A stretch of DNA of 64,000 nucleotides from Piper betle (taxonomy: Eukaryota; Streptophyta; Magnoliopsida; Piperales; Piperaceae). The notes beneath the pieces were generated by a model that was not told where the DNA came from, did not search any database, and worked only from the letters and a program-made list of their open reading frames with translations. The position numbers and the translations under genes were made by a program. Within the stretch, counting starts at the first letter, position 1. Every line of letters begins with the position of its first letter. The stretch is taken from the NCBI GenBank assembly GCA_033002965.1, contig JAURVB010000851.1, forward strand, positions 186,001 to 250,000, given 5' to 3'. Below, piece by piece: positions 13,179-25,900 of this stretch.

Positions 13179-13710
13179 TGTTGAGATTAACCAAACAAAT
13201 CAAATACAAATCCTCTACTTCAATACATAAGGATGAGAAGTACTAAACAAATAGAAAGATCAGACAAACCAATTTTACTTGGAAAACCCCAACTTTGGAG
13301 AAAAATCACAAGGGCAAATAGCCACATTAAATTCACTAGTTCACAACTTTGATACAAAATAGATCAATAGGAGAACAAACTCCTCAATATCAATTTACTG
13401 TACTTTCTATAAAATTGGCATTAACCAAGAAAGAAAATAAAGAATTATAGATTATAAATATAAGAACTTGACAAAGTTACTGTTGATGATTGCAAGTGAA
13501 TCTTAACAAAATATTTACCTTTTTTAAATCCACACAATTTTTTTCCCTTCTTAGATGTCGTTTTTCTCCAAAACTAAAAACCAAAACAAAAGAAGATAAG
13601 CGTCGTACGTAACTTTTATTCATTTCAACTAATCAAATCTACAAAATTTTGGTTTTTTCTCAAAATAAGGTTGCAGTTTCATGTATTTACGGAGAAGGGA
13701 CAACCCAACA
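13179..13710 (-). repeat. 5' LTR of the copia element
   Basis: This 532-bp LTR has intact inverted ends TGTTG...CAACA. It is followed by AGTAG, matching the base run before the other LTR. Confidence 0.9.
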
Positions 13711-13811
13711 AGTAGAACGATTATCCCGCAAGAGTTATTATCTTATTGGTTAAGGTACTTTTTCCTTGTAGGAGGTATCAAGTTCAATTGACCTCTTTAG
13801 AATTGACTCTT

Positions 13812-16703
13812 TGTAACACCCCGTTTCGGCTCACCCATGAACCGACCCGGAAATGTCACCGGCGACCGAACCGTTCGCTAATCTACTGGGTTCGGTTAAG
13901 CCAACCCGGATCTGCCCTCGGCGTCTCAAGATGGAGATGCAAACATGAAATGCATGAATGGGAACGATTGGGTTCTAACGCGGTCCTACATGCATGCTAT
14001 GATGTACAAGCAAAACAAGACAAAACAATAAATGAGAAACCAAAAGAAAATATATACTACTACGTAAAAACGGACAGAATTTCCCTAAAAGTGCAATAAG
14101 GGCCAACCTGTCCACAACAAAGGTATATAAATATTTTATCAAAATACGACAAAACATAACAATCTACCGCGGCATTTCATTATTATCTCATTTGTTTTCA
14201 TCTAAGCCGAGGCTGAACTCAAGGCTCCCTGCTCATTCACATCTATCCGTTCATTTCATATCAAGCAATTCATCAAGACAAAAACATTCTAATTATCATT
14301 CACACAGCATTAACACAACCATCATTATACATTACACGCGGCAGGTACATGTGTACGCGGTTCCGTGCTGCTCCTCCGCAGTCCCGACAGCTTTCATTGC
14401 TCGCATTCCTCACCTACATATATATAGAAAAACCGTCAGTAACGAGTGTTACCGGCCCGGAAAATAACTAATATCAATCTGGCACAGGAGAGCAAACTCT
14501 CCTGTTGAATGAAAACCATATACTTCCTCAAGAACTCTCATCAGGGCACATACGGGAGCCGTCGCCCTCGGGTCGACAGCGTCCCCCTTTCTTTCTCATT
14601 CTCATACCTTGGCCATTTCTCTATCGCTTCTCGCATCAAATCTCATTCCTTTCCGCCCTCTGCACCTTCCATATTACTCCTGGCCTTGAGCACGAAGGCC
14701 GAGTACTCTCAGGCAGTCGCCTTTAGTACCCTTTGAAACCACAAGTCTAGACATGCGCTGCATTGCAGTACCCGTGAACCTCCACACTTCTCCGGGTTTG
14801 AGGAACTCAAAGGTGGAGTTGTCAGGATCCCTCGGGAATGAAACGGCCCGCACACCATTCCAGAGCCCACTATCGACTCACACGTGCCCGCTCGCGTAGC
14901 ACGGTAGTCGGATTTCCCTCATCCAATCTCTCACTGAAAACGCGAAAACTATACATATATATAGGGCTAGGTTGGGATTTATACAATAGGCCCGAAGGCA
15001 TCGTGAGCTGGATCTGAAGTTCGAAAACAAACTCGAGGGATCTCATCCTCGAGGGTTATTAATCCGGAAAATCATTGGCTAAATGGCCCGAGTTAAGTGG
15101 GATCCGATAAAACGCCACTTAACTCGTCCTGCACATGATAAATCAAATACACAATAGAGTAGCGTAAAAACAGAGAACGAGTCCTAAACGGACCTGGTAG
15201 AAGCTCCAAACGGGTCCACGCGCCTAGGCGGCGAGCTCCTACACCGTACCTACACAATCAAGCTAAAAACTAACGCCTGCATGATGAATCACACATCCTA
15301 TAGCATGCACACACAATCAACACAATCACACATCAATCAACACACATCAACCTATATCAATTCTAGCAAGTCTACTTAGGCTAGTTTGCATTAGATCATG
15401 ATCATTACCTAGTTACCCTAATTAGTTTCTTAGCCTCCATTTTTAACACTACTCAATCAAAGAAATTTCATATTTTATCCTTAATCAAATCTACATTTAT
15501 ATATATTATTATAACACACAATTCACCAATCCTAGAATGCAATTCTAATAATCAATACTTTCAAATAATTAAGTTAAAATAAATTATACCTCGCGTCGTC
15601 GAAAATTGGCGACGGCTAGGGTTTTCGTTTCGTGGCTCGAAACTCGAATTCGGCACCTAGCGGCGTCCGAAGTCCGATCAGATTGGACCGGGTGCGTTCG
15701 GCGGATGATCCGGCGAATTTCCCACGAATCCAATTTTCTGGCGGTTCCGGCGATTTTCCGGCGAGTGTTGGCAGTTTTCCGGCGGATTCCGACGGTTTTC
15801 CGGCGATGATTCGGGACCGGGCAATCAGGGGGTCTATCGGCACCAGCTCGACGAGCTTGGTCCAATGGTGGTGTCAAACAGGGCAGTCGGGGCGGCGATG
15901 GCTGTCGGCGGCGGCGTCGAAAATGGGCGGCGGCGACCGCGTGCTCCGATCGGGGCTGCGGCCGGCCCGACGGCGCTTGGGATGGTGGGAAAACGTCGGC
16001 GACGGCGAGAGGGTGAGATTGGTGTCACAGCGGCGGTGACGGCGACCGAACGGCGGCGGAATCCGGCCCGAAGTGGCGACGCATCATGGCAATCGGCGGC
16101 CGTGGGTCGGTCGGTGGTGGTCATGCGGCCGACAGCACGGCAAGGCTGAGCGGCGTCGATCAGGTGGCAGCGAGGCATCGGCGGCGGCGCGCAGCACACA
16201 GCGGCGAGGGTTTTGGGAGGGTAAGTGTCGGGAGGAGAAAAATACCCTCAATGGCAGTTTCGTAATTAAGTATTGACTCGATTCCTACTCGAGTCAAAAT
16301 AATAATTAGTTCGTAATAAATTCTAAAAAATCTAGAAAAATATGGAAAAATTTCATAAAATAAAACAAACACAACAACATCCAAATGACATGCTCTATAA
16401 CTAATAACCCACCCGAATATAATCCAACGCGTCCTAACGCGTTATTCGGCCTAAAACTATTTCTACGATCAAACATATAAAAAGAAAAAAATACTGTATA
16501 CTTTCATATATTCTGATAACTCATATCTCACCATCTTCTCGACGTTATCATCATATATTCAGGTACATCTGACTCTCATCGCTCATAACTCACGGCTGGT
16601 CTTGACTCAGCACGCGGTTCATGAAACTGACTCGACTCGATACCAACGGTTGAACCGACTGGTTCGGTAACGTAAAACCCTGACTCGAGTCACGGGTTTT
16701 ACA
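13812..16703 (-). mobile_element. Family I solo LTR, copy A
   Basis: The plus strand begins TGTAACACCCCG and ends CGGGTTTTACA. No second LTR, PBS or coding region is present, so I read it as a solo LTR of a large-LTR, probably Ty3/gypsy, element. Orientation is by analogy with LTRs that keep a PBS (TGTAAAACCC start, GGTGTTACA end). It shares with copies B, C and D the anchor around 14407-14467 and with B and C the GATCCGATAAAA anchor near 15100. A GC-rich block (15.6-16.2 kb) lies a few hundred bases inside the LTR start; open frames there run on both strands and are compositional. The target duplication is ambiguous: CTCTT on the left against CACTC or CTCTC on the right. Confidence 0.75.
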
Positions 16704-17489
16704 CACTCTCTCTCTCAACCCTCTTGTCCCCTTTGTGTTTGCTGAGTGTCCGCAATATTTTAACTTTTAACGTGCCCAAATCTCCTACAATGGATAGAGA
16801 TCTTTTTTTTTTGGTGATATTTTGTTAAAATTCAAAATAAGATCATCAGAAATGCAAAATTATTGAAAAATGTTACAAAATTACTTATAAACTATGATTT
16901 ATCACTTATTTGTGCATTTTAGAAGAAAGCTTTAAACAACTTAATAAAAAATAATGCACATGATCGTTGTAAAAATAGATGATGCAAAAATATTCTAAGC
17001 TAATTATTAACAGTCTATTTAACATAATATATTAGACAACTAACTCTTCTGTTAATCGAGAGAGAGAAAATAGTGGCTTTAGTTGATGAGAAATAGAGTG
17101 GGAAATGAATAATCCATCATTGTAAAATTATGTAAGATTAAGTTGATACACACCACCTTGATGTTGATTTCTTTATCTAGACTTACGCTTAGTTGATTTA
17201 GATAGTAGCAAGAGATAGACATTCCTAAATGTGCATGTAGACGAGTTAAATTCCTTCCAAATTTGACAAGTTTGTTTATATATTGAGATTTCAAATTAAG
17301 TTAGAAATGAATAATATTAGTTATTTTAAAACATTTTTTTTACTTAAAAATTCCCTGGGTCACTTTATTCAATGACTTTTCGAATAAAACCCCATGGATG
17401 ACTCTTACTGACAAATTTTGTGATGGATTCCATTTCCTTTCCTTAGTTACATAGTAAAAGTCAATAAACAAATTTATTTTTAGATTAGT

Positions 17490-17700
17490 TAAATTAGTAT
17501 TTTAAAGTAATATAAATAATATATTTGTTAATTTCAAATTAAAAAACAATAAATATTAATTTTGTATAACGTTTTATACCTTGGATTGGAAAACAACTCG
17601 TAAAAAATATTCTAAATTGGCTTGGTGGCAATTACATTGTATAGTCTAGGGAGTCAAGTATGAATCTTGAATTTCTAAACTATGATGATATGAGTGCATG
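17490..17700. repeat. Upstream repeat copy 1 (most diverged)
   Basis: It shares with the copies at 18478 and 19050 the order: TTAGT-ATTTTAA, a run with TTTGTATA, AAATTGG-CTT, and TGAATTTCTAAACTATGAT. Similarity is visible by eye but low. Confidence 0.4.
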
Positions 17701-18477
17701 TTTTGAGGCCTGAAGCATTATATAACCACGATAATTAAAATTAATTAATAGAACTCCATGGGTGGGTTCTAGATAATAATTTAAGGAAAAATTAACGTGA
17801 AAAGAAGAGTTGACGTAATAAAATTGGAGATGAAAAAAATGAAAATTCTACGACTTGATGAAAAAAACCCTAAAATAGGACCAAATGCAATTATTTGTAC
17901 GAATAAGCATAATAATGAACACAAGTGACAACTTTGTGCCCTATCGCATAATTGTGTTCACAACCGGACATACATACCAGTAATAAAACGGAGACAAATA
18001 TATGCAAATTCAATATATGGTCAATATGGTTCCCATTTAGGAAAAAAAAGGTTCCCATGCATGCATAAAAATTATTTTGGTAGGTAATTTATGAGTTGCT
18101 AATTGTATATATGAATGCCTTTCCCGAATTCTTGTGTATTATTGCTAAATTGCCAAAATATAATGAGTTGCATCTTTAAAAAATTAGTGATTTGGATTCC
18201 TTTTACACCTATTTAATTTAATTTAATTTTGAATTTGATAATATTTCTAAAACATAAATCAACTAAATGAGTAATGATGTTTCAAATGCTAAACAATTGT
18301 ACTTAGCAACTTCACAATATTTATGGCTTTAACTTTAACATTATTCAAACTATAGTGTTAAAACTTTTTTTACTTCAGTACCTTATAACTTTTCAAGTCA
18401 AACTTGATGGCTAACTCATTAATATCCCCAAGTCAAGCGATAAGAATGGCTAAAAATATTAATTTTCTCTTAATTTA

Positions 18478-18745
18478 GTTAAACTAATATTTTAAAACAC
18501 TGAACATAATATATTTATCAATTTAAAATGTTAAAAAGAGAAATATTACATATTCTAAATAACTTTGTATTTATTGAAACAAAAAAATAATATAAAAGAC
18601 TCCAAATTAACCGCAAATTGACTAAATTCCATAACATGCCAAGTTGAGTCTAAGTCCTAAATTTTTAAACTATAAAATCCCAATATCAAAAAGAAATTCA
18701 ATAGGGTTTATAGTAAGATCATTTTTAATTAAGAAGGTAGGTGTA
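18478..18745. repeat. Upstream repeat copy 2
   Basis: It matches copy 3 well: AACTTTGTATTTA, AATAATATAAA-GACT, AAATT-GC, TTTTTAAAC-ATAA, and a shared end GATCATTTTTAATTAAGAA. Confidence 0.6.
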
Positions 18746-19049
18746 AGTAATATGAGAAATTAAACTTTTATATAGTAAGAGTTAGTCAAATTCAATAAAA
18801 AATGTTCCAAAGACGGTCACGGACTAGCTATAACAAGTTGGCCCTCAAACATTGAAAGCTTCTCGCTTGTATATAAAGTCTCATGTTTATTGTATCCTGT
18901 TGGGCACAATATGACCAAATTGGAATGTGATTTGAAGACCATTGATTGCCCAATTTTCATAATCTCTCTGTATCATTGTTAAATTTGGAATCATAATTTC
19001 CGATATAAATATTATTGATCATTTGGATTTAACAAGTTTGGATACATCC

Positions 19050-19262
19050 TATATTTATTAATATAAAGTGTCAAAATGATCAATCTTTTTGTATTCTACA
19101 TAACTTTGTATTTACTGAATAAAAAATAATATAAATGACTTTAAATTGGCTTTGAATCGACTCCACAAATATGAATTCTGAGTTTTTAAACCATAATTCA
19201 AACACAAATAAATGAATTTAGTATAGGCGTAATAGAAAGATCATTTTTAATTAAGAATGCGG
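19050..19262. repeat. Upstream repeat copy 3, next to hydrolase gene 1
   Basis: It is collinear with copy 2 and ends at the same GATCATTTTTAATTAAGAA motif. The gene's proximal leader starts immediately after it, so this copy probably abuts or overlaps the core promoter. Confidence 0.6.
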
Positions 19263-19420
19263 GCATTCGCAGCACAAAAGCCCTAATCGGGAACTCCAAA
19301 TCCAATCCAAAAGCCCAATAACACCTAAAAAGGCCCAAGCCCATTTGTTAAGACTCCACCGTCCGCCCCATCTCATCGCCTTCTTCTTCCGGCGACTCGC
19401 CGGCCCTCTCTCCGGCGGCC

Positions 19421-22400
19421 ATGGCAGACCCATGGAGCCAAACCGCACTCCTCGTCATCGACATGCAGGTCCTCCCCTCCCCTCCTTCCTACTCCACCGC
19501 CCCAAAAAGGCCGCGTCTTTGTGCTCCCCGCTAACTCCACCGCTTCTCTTTTGCAGAAAGACTTCATCTTTCCGGGCGGTCCGATGCATGTTGCCGGCGG
19601 CAACTCAGTCGTCCCCTTCGTCGCCAAGGCCGTGGAAGTTGCCCGGAAGCGTGGTGCCTTTGTGATCTGGGTGAGCTCTGTTCTGACTGGGGAGCTGTTT
19701 GTGTGAGCTTGCTAGTGTTGGGGTGATGGATGGTTGAGGTTTTTTTATATTTTTTGTTTTTTGCAGGTTGTGAGGGAGCACGACCGGCGAGGGCGGGACG
19801 TGGAGCTGTTCCGTCGGAGGTTTTATGGGGTGGGGAAGCCGAATCCCACCTCGAAAGGGTGTGGGGGTGCAGAGCTGGTTGATGAGCTAGTCATGGTGGA
19901 GGGGGAATATAAGTTGGTTAAGACCCGGTTTAGTGCTTTCTTTGCTACCAACCTTCACTCCCTTCTTCAGAGCAATGGTATCAGAAATATTGTAGTTGTT
20001 GGTATGTATGTTTATTGAAGATTCTCTTTCATTGAATGTATTGGAATGTGAATGTGATGTATAAGATTGGTTGTCGAGATATGCATATTGGAGATGTTCT
20101 GGAATGTGAATGTGATTCTTATAAGATTGGTTTTGCTATATGTTTTTTTGTTGTTTTGTTTTTGCTTAATTGGTGATTATTGAATGCATTGGACAGTGAA
20201 TGTCATATGTATCAGATTGGTATGGCTGTCTGTTTACTGTTTATGAAGTTGCTGGTATAATTTTGGAGATGTTTTGGACTGTGAATGTGATTTTTATGTG
20301 GTTTTGCTCAATGTTTTTTGTTGTTTTAGTGTGGCTGATTTGGTGGTTATTGTTTATGGTAGGAGTTCAGACACCAAATTGCATTAGGCAGACCGTGTTT
20401 GATGCGGTTGCTTTGGATTATCAGTCCGTGACAGTGATTGTTGATGCAACAGCTGCTGCTACGCCAGAAATCCATTTAGGTAGGTGTTCTTAGATCTTCC
20501 TTTGTCTTGTGTCCCTGTGGTTTTGGTTAGGGTGTTCATCATTAATAAGGAACCCAAAGATGTCAAGTTTGAAATCTGGTAATGGAGTTTGATTGTGAAC
20601 TATTTGATTGTGCTAGGTTTTTTGTTTTCAAATTCTTTTTTGGATAGATGAATAATCTATTTCATATGGAAAAAAACACAACTTACAACTACTAAAAACT
20701 TGGCCAGTTATCTCATTTTTATGGATTGCTGAGGATTTGTGATGAAGCTTGATCCTAGTTTGTTTGAACTGCAGTGTTTTTAAGTTTTCATTTCACAGGG
20801 TGGTTGCATTATATAATATTATATTTAGCATTTAGAAGGGGGAGATTTCTCTAGTGTGAGTTGAACAATTAATTACCAAATTATAACTTCTAGCATGATT
20901 GTTAAAATTTTACGTTTCATGGCATCTGCAGTTGACAGTGCAGTGAATTGACTATTTACTATGAAGACCACTTTATGTTTGTAAATAAAAAGATAACTTT
21001 TTTTTTCCATTTGTAATAACATATCATAATTTAGGGTCCATATCCCCAACACCCCTTTTGAGAAGAAGAAGGAGAATAATAGTTTGCTATCAATTCAATC
21101 AAGCATTTATTTCTGTGGCAACTAAGGTTTGCAATCTCTTGGCATTATCTGTGAAATGCCTCTTATATGTTTGTATTATTAGGTTGGCTAGTCTTGGAAG
21201 GTCTAAAAAGAGAGATCTTAGACATACCGGGATCTCGGAATACTAATTTAAATAATTATATAACATGTAATACCTATCAATTATATGAAAATTTATTTCA
21301 AATTAACAATGAAATTAATATTTTTATTCATAAAATCATAATTAGATGACCTTTTAACCTAATGACACCACCCAATTTAAGACACTTACATGGGATCTGT
21401 ATCATATGGTTGTAATCTACCTTTCACCATAGCCTTTAATTTGGAGTTTGTGATCCGTCATCTTCAATGATTTTTGTCCTTAGAACTGTAATGTTGACTT
21501 TTACTTCTTTGTTTTGATGAAAAGGATTCAAGACGATTTATTCAAGGGACGTTGTCATTGTTTATCTTATCTACCTCTACCGTTATTTCTACAGAGTATC
21601 CCATCCTACTCTCACTTGGCAATAACTCATCCCTATCGTCTGTTCTTCCCCTGTATTTCTTCTTTACCTGAGGTGAGAAAGCAAACAAAGATCCTAACTT
21701 TTTACTTTAAAAAAAATTATAACTTTTACCCAAATCCGCTAACCAACAGACCAATCAGCACCTCGCATATCACGGCTATGAGTATACTGCCCATCATCTC
21801 ATTCTCATGGTAGCGATCGCCATCATAAGAGAGTGAACATCAACCCTCCACCTCTGCTTTTCTGGTTGGTTCTCCATCAACCCTCCCTCCACCCGCCGCG
21901 CACATGCTCCCCCAACCACGCCCCCTTTTGTCCTTACTTCACCTCTTCTTCTCCTTCTTGGGGAGGTGTTCTGTCTCGAACATCTCTTGAGAACGCTTGG
22001 CGAGATCCCATGAGGAGGCGAACCTTGGGTAGAAGATATCTACATTGCTTTAATTTGCTATAGTTTGGCAACAGATAGATGACATGACATCAATTTTATA
22101 AAGTCAACAGGGAGATTTTATGAAAGGGAATATGTGAAGTCTTGTTGAGACAGATCTTCTAGTTTCCTTTGTTGGTACTTCATCGGCTTGTGTTGTATAA
22201 CCTATTACGTGTCATATTATTACCTAATCCTTGGATGCAACTCAACTTTTATCATCTATATAATGATATTGTCTGTAATATTTGTATTTTAAATTTTGAT
22301 CAACTCAAGTTTATATTTCAACTATACAGGCAATGTTATTATCTTCATCTTGGGCAACAGAGTCTGTATTCTTAGATACATCCTAAAATGATACTCTCAA

Positions 22401-22652
22401 TGTGATTAAGCATTCATTGTGATTAAACATTCATTTATGTGGTAAAATGATTGTGTTGGGCTGTAAAATCAGATGGAGTTGATTGCCATTAAACTTTCAT
22501 GTTCTTCCTTTATTGTATTATTTACATTTTGTATTCATGTGGCAGCAAATATTTATGATATGAAGAACATCGGAGTTGCTACTCCGACATTGGAGGAATG
22601 GAGCAGTAACAAGCCCCATTCTAGGCATGCCCTTCAAAACGAAAGGAGCTAG
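19421..22652 (+). CDS. Isochorismatase-family hydrolase (nicotinamidase-like), gene 1
   Basis: Five exons (19421-19468, 19557-19670, 19767-20001, 20363-20479, 22546-22652), all with GT-AG introns, give 206 residues. The fold is the isochorismatase/nicotinamidase type. The catalytic triad is visible: Asp14 in LLVIDMQ, Lys106 in VKTRFSAF, and Cys139 in GVQTPNC. It resembles the plant protein represented by Arabidopsis At3g16190, named 'probable inactive nicotinamidase' in databases, so substrate and activity are uncertain despite the intact triad. There is no signal peptide or membrane segment, so cytosol is likely. The start follows a CT-rich leader and matches the paralogue at 60459. Intron 4 is 2,066 nt against 704 in the paralogue. 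The C-terminus runs nine residues longer than in gene 2. Confidence 0.93.
20030..20335 (+). repeat. Imperfect tandem units in intron 3 of hydrolase gene 1
   Basis: Four related units contain TGGA-TGTGAATGTGAT followed by TATAAGATTGG or similar, and every second unit ends in TTTTGCT-TATGTTTTTTTGTTG. The same arrangement occurs in intron 3 of the paralogue, so it predates the duplication. Confidence 0.75.
20790..22190. other. About 1.4 kb extra sequence in intron 4 of hydrolase gene 1
   Basis: Intron sequence on either side aligns with intron 4 of the paralogue (GCCAGTTATCT near 20700, and TATTATTACCTAATCCTTGGAT near 22216), but this middle part has no counterpart there. I saw no clear terminal inverted repeats or coding domain. 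It is either an insertion in gene 1 or a deletion from gene 2. Confidence 0.5.
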
Positions 22653-22975
22653 GGGAATTGATAGCTCAACCAAGTGTGTTAATCTGAAGAATATGTGTAT
22701 TTGAATATATTTGTGTTTTGTATAGAAAGCTTGCAGAAATGTTCAAATAACTGGACGCATTAAACTCGATTGACATTGCCGCAAATATTCGTCTTCTTGT
22801 TTGTACTATTGTAAACAAGATATTTTGTGGCTGGTAAGATTGCTGTGAATTGCCTTCAAACGGAACCATGCAATTTCTTTGCAGGGGACAATTTAATGCC
22901 GAGTAATGGATTGATCTTCCCATGAATGGAGTGAAATTATTCATCGAAGATCCATTCATTGCTCTCTAATCTCTA
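22653..22975 (+). other. 3' UTR and flank of hydrolase gene 1
   Basis: It aligns with the region after the stop of the paralogue (62288-62645), including the shared TTGATCTTCCCAT and TGAAATTATGCATC / TGAAATTATTCATC words. The duplicated segment therefore extends about 300 bases past the stop. Confidence 0.6.
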
Positions 22976-25900
22976 GGGATGATAATAATTCGGTAAAAAC
23001 CGAGAGCCGAACTAAATCAAAAATAAATTTGTAATTTGATTCGGTTTTGAAATAGTTTAATTCGATTTTGGTAGGGCCATTGATATTTTAGTTTCGAATC
23101 GGTCCAATTAAATTGAAGTAATTAATTTTTTTAAATATTCTAAAATTAATCTTTTATGTTATTTATCATGGAGTTATAAATATTTATATGAATTATTTAA
23201 TTTGATATGCACATATAAATTTACTTATTAAATGGTTATTTCTATTAACATAATGATATAATTTTAATTAAATAATTAAACCAAAAATTTTATGATATAA
23301 TTCGATTATTCGATTATTGAGCCAGTTTGGATCCAATTTGAATTGGAAACAGATTTATGGATTATTTATTTGGTAAGAGAAGATGCTAGGGATGGATATG
23401 GATGTTTGAATGCTTGAGTGCCGACCTATTTTGGTTAATTGATTATGATTGTAGAATAGTAAATTAAACATGAACAAAACCTCGTCCACCCAAATTGGTG
23501 ATGTGCATGGTTATGCTCTTGCGCTAGAGACAAATGGGGTTGAGTGATTTGTTGAAGGTATTGGAATAACTCACCCTTGCAAAATTGCAACCCTTTGTCT
23601 CCTTATCATTGTAGCACGTGTTATGGCATAATGGGCATGATGACTTAACATCATCCTCACATTCCTTCCACTTGTACTTAGAAGTACGGTTGAGATTTTG
23701 AAACCTATTGTGACCACTAAGCACGAGGATTGCACTTCTTTGAAGTATTGATCCAACACCTTATGATATGATCTCACGAGAGTCATACATTGCATGTGTG
23801 CACTTTTGAATGCGCCAAAGGTGTCTACTTAGGAGAGAATTAATTATATACTCAACAAAGAGTTAAATCCCCACGCTACTTTGATCCTTATAGAGATCAT
23901 TAGTGGACAATAAAGCAGAAACAATTTTAACACAATAAAAAATAACAATTTAGCATAAAAACTCGGGCAATAAACAATGTTAATAAACCTTAATAAATAG
24001 ATGGTGTGAAAGACAACAGAAGATTAAGGTAAGAAAACCACTTATTTTAATAAATCAATCAAACTATGTAAGTCACTAAATGGCTTTGAGTTCACTTAAT
24101 TCTCTAAACCAAACAAGTTAAACATAAGAGAACTAAATAAAATGTGCAATTATGTGAATCAAACTAAAATAATGCACGCAACAAAAAAGGGAAGAGAGGA
24201 GATACAAGGATTTTTAAGAAGTTCTTTATTGAGTAGGTACGTGTAGTTTCACTATGACAATTAGCTTGTACAACTTATAAGCAATAACACTTCTTTCACA
24301 TGCACTAAGTGGCAAAGAACCTTCTACTTATAAACCTTCTTCAAGCACCCCTCAAAAGTTAAGGAAACTTGCAGTCCTAATACCCTAGGATCTTTTAATA
24401 AGCCTTTCTTCTCCAATATTGAATACAAAGGAACTTTTCAAACTACAAGCCTTCATTCTCAAGTAATCCCAAGTGAAAAGGGGTATTGTAACCAGCTCCA
24501 AACACCGTTCAAGCAACCACTAGTAGAAGCTACACCTCCCTTCACAAACTTACACACACTAAAGGAGTCTTCAATCCAATCACCCTCTTTCTCTAGGTTA
24601 AGTGCTCACACACACTCACACACACTCACACACATAGGGAGTTCACAATCAAATCTAATACACTTAAGTAAGCCTCAGATACAAAGCCTCTCTTGATTAC
24701 AAAATCAACACTTTTGAATACAGGCTAATAGGCCGTGCAATCCTAACACAAGCTTGAGTTTTTCAAATTGATTCAAAAGAGTCTTAGAGTTCAACATCAT
24801 CCAAAATGGGTCAAAACACTCTCATAAAGCCCTCTTTGTAGGTTTCTAACATATCTCTGAAAATATTAGTCATTGGATTTCCTTCCCTTTTACTTTTTCC
24901 AATGGCAAATTTTGACTACTTTTCCTTAACAATTAGCTGCCGAACGATCGACCAAGTGCCTACCGAGCATCCACTTAAAACTAATCATGTCACCTGTGGC
25001 TGCTGAACTTAAGACCGAAGTTTAGCTAAAGTTTCCTCAATTTCACAATCTTTGCACCACATCAGCCCCATGGTTTCCTCAACTTCACAATCTTTGAACT
25101 TGAGACCGAAGCCAAGCCGAAGTCCTCCTTCAGTAGTTAGTTAGCCAAAGTCTAACTAACAATTGAAGCCACACCCATGTAGTATTTTCATAAAATTGAA
25201 AGCCCATTTCTATAAAAGCTCCAAGCTCAGTTGCTTCAAGCCCGCCCCATCAAGATAAGAATGGTTGACATATTTATAGAGGATTTAAATAAGGTAAACT
25301 TGGTCCAATAGAGGTATTTCGGGAGGAAAATGTAAAAAATTCTGTACAACTCTTATATGATAAAGTTTATAAATAGAATGGAAATTATTGAAGAAGAAGG
25401 ATTTTTTGGAAGATTGGAGTGCTCAATGTTTGAAGATTTAAAGGCTTAAAGACTCCAAGACTTTGACGCGTCCATTTGTTCAGAAAAGCTCCATCAAAAG
25501 GCTCCAGTTTTGTGCTTTATCCTACAATTTTGTACAAGAGCTAGTTGCAAAAGATCCAAGTCCTATAGCTTGAAAAATGACATCTTTTGTAACTCTTTAC
25601 AAATTGGTGGATTACCAGGAGTACCGTCTCCCACTTAATAGCCTCATGATTTTTTGCTGTTGACTTATTTAAGGCCGGTAATTCGTGTCGGAAAGTGATG
25701 TGGAAATAAAGAAATGACAAAAATTAGAGAACGTCAAACATTTCTATTGTTACTGGGCTTAGACATGCTTTCACTAACTTTTCTAGAAAAGAATGTATGA
25801 TGGTAAAATGGGCTCTGTAAAATCCAAGCTTCCCCAAGACCCTATTAACTCAAATTGGATCAGTTTGGTTTGGTTTGATCCGAGCTAGATTTATTTATTA

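Larger units (their letters stand above)
8519..13710 (-). mobile_element. Ty1/copia LTR retrotransposon, full length but decayed
   Basis: Two direct repeats of about 525-532 bp (8519-9043 and 13179-13710) bound the element. AGTAG occurs immediately outside both ends (8514-8518 and 13711-13715) as a perfect 5-bp target duplication. On the minus strand the order is 5' LTR, PBS for initiator-Met tRNA, gag with zinc knuckle, protease, integrase, reverse transcriptase, RNase H, polypurine tract and 3' LTR. Integrase before RT is the copia order. The coding part is broken by many stops and frameshifts. By eye the LTRs differ at something like 15 percent of positions, so the insertion is old. Its 3' LTR lies just downstream of the bHLH gene, in opposite orientation. 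Confidence 0.93.
16704..19420. other. AT-rich intergenic DNA upstream of hydrolase gene 1
   Basis: No gene is recognised. The stretch begins with a CT-rich run, contains three diverged copies of a roughly 215-270 bp repeat (listed separately), and ends in a short CT-rich leader just before the ATG at 19421. Confidence 0.6.

Noticed and set aside
15606..16276. Overlapping frames of 67-135 codons on both strands
   Set aside because: GC-rich CCGGCG-type composition inside solo LTR A opens several frames at once on both strands. There is no conserved protein.
13806..16710. ACTCT as target duplication of solo LTR A
   Set aside because: ACTCT occurs on both sides but one base away from each LTR end, and the right side is a CT-rich run, so chance is likely; the alternative CTCTT/CTCTC is also imperfect.
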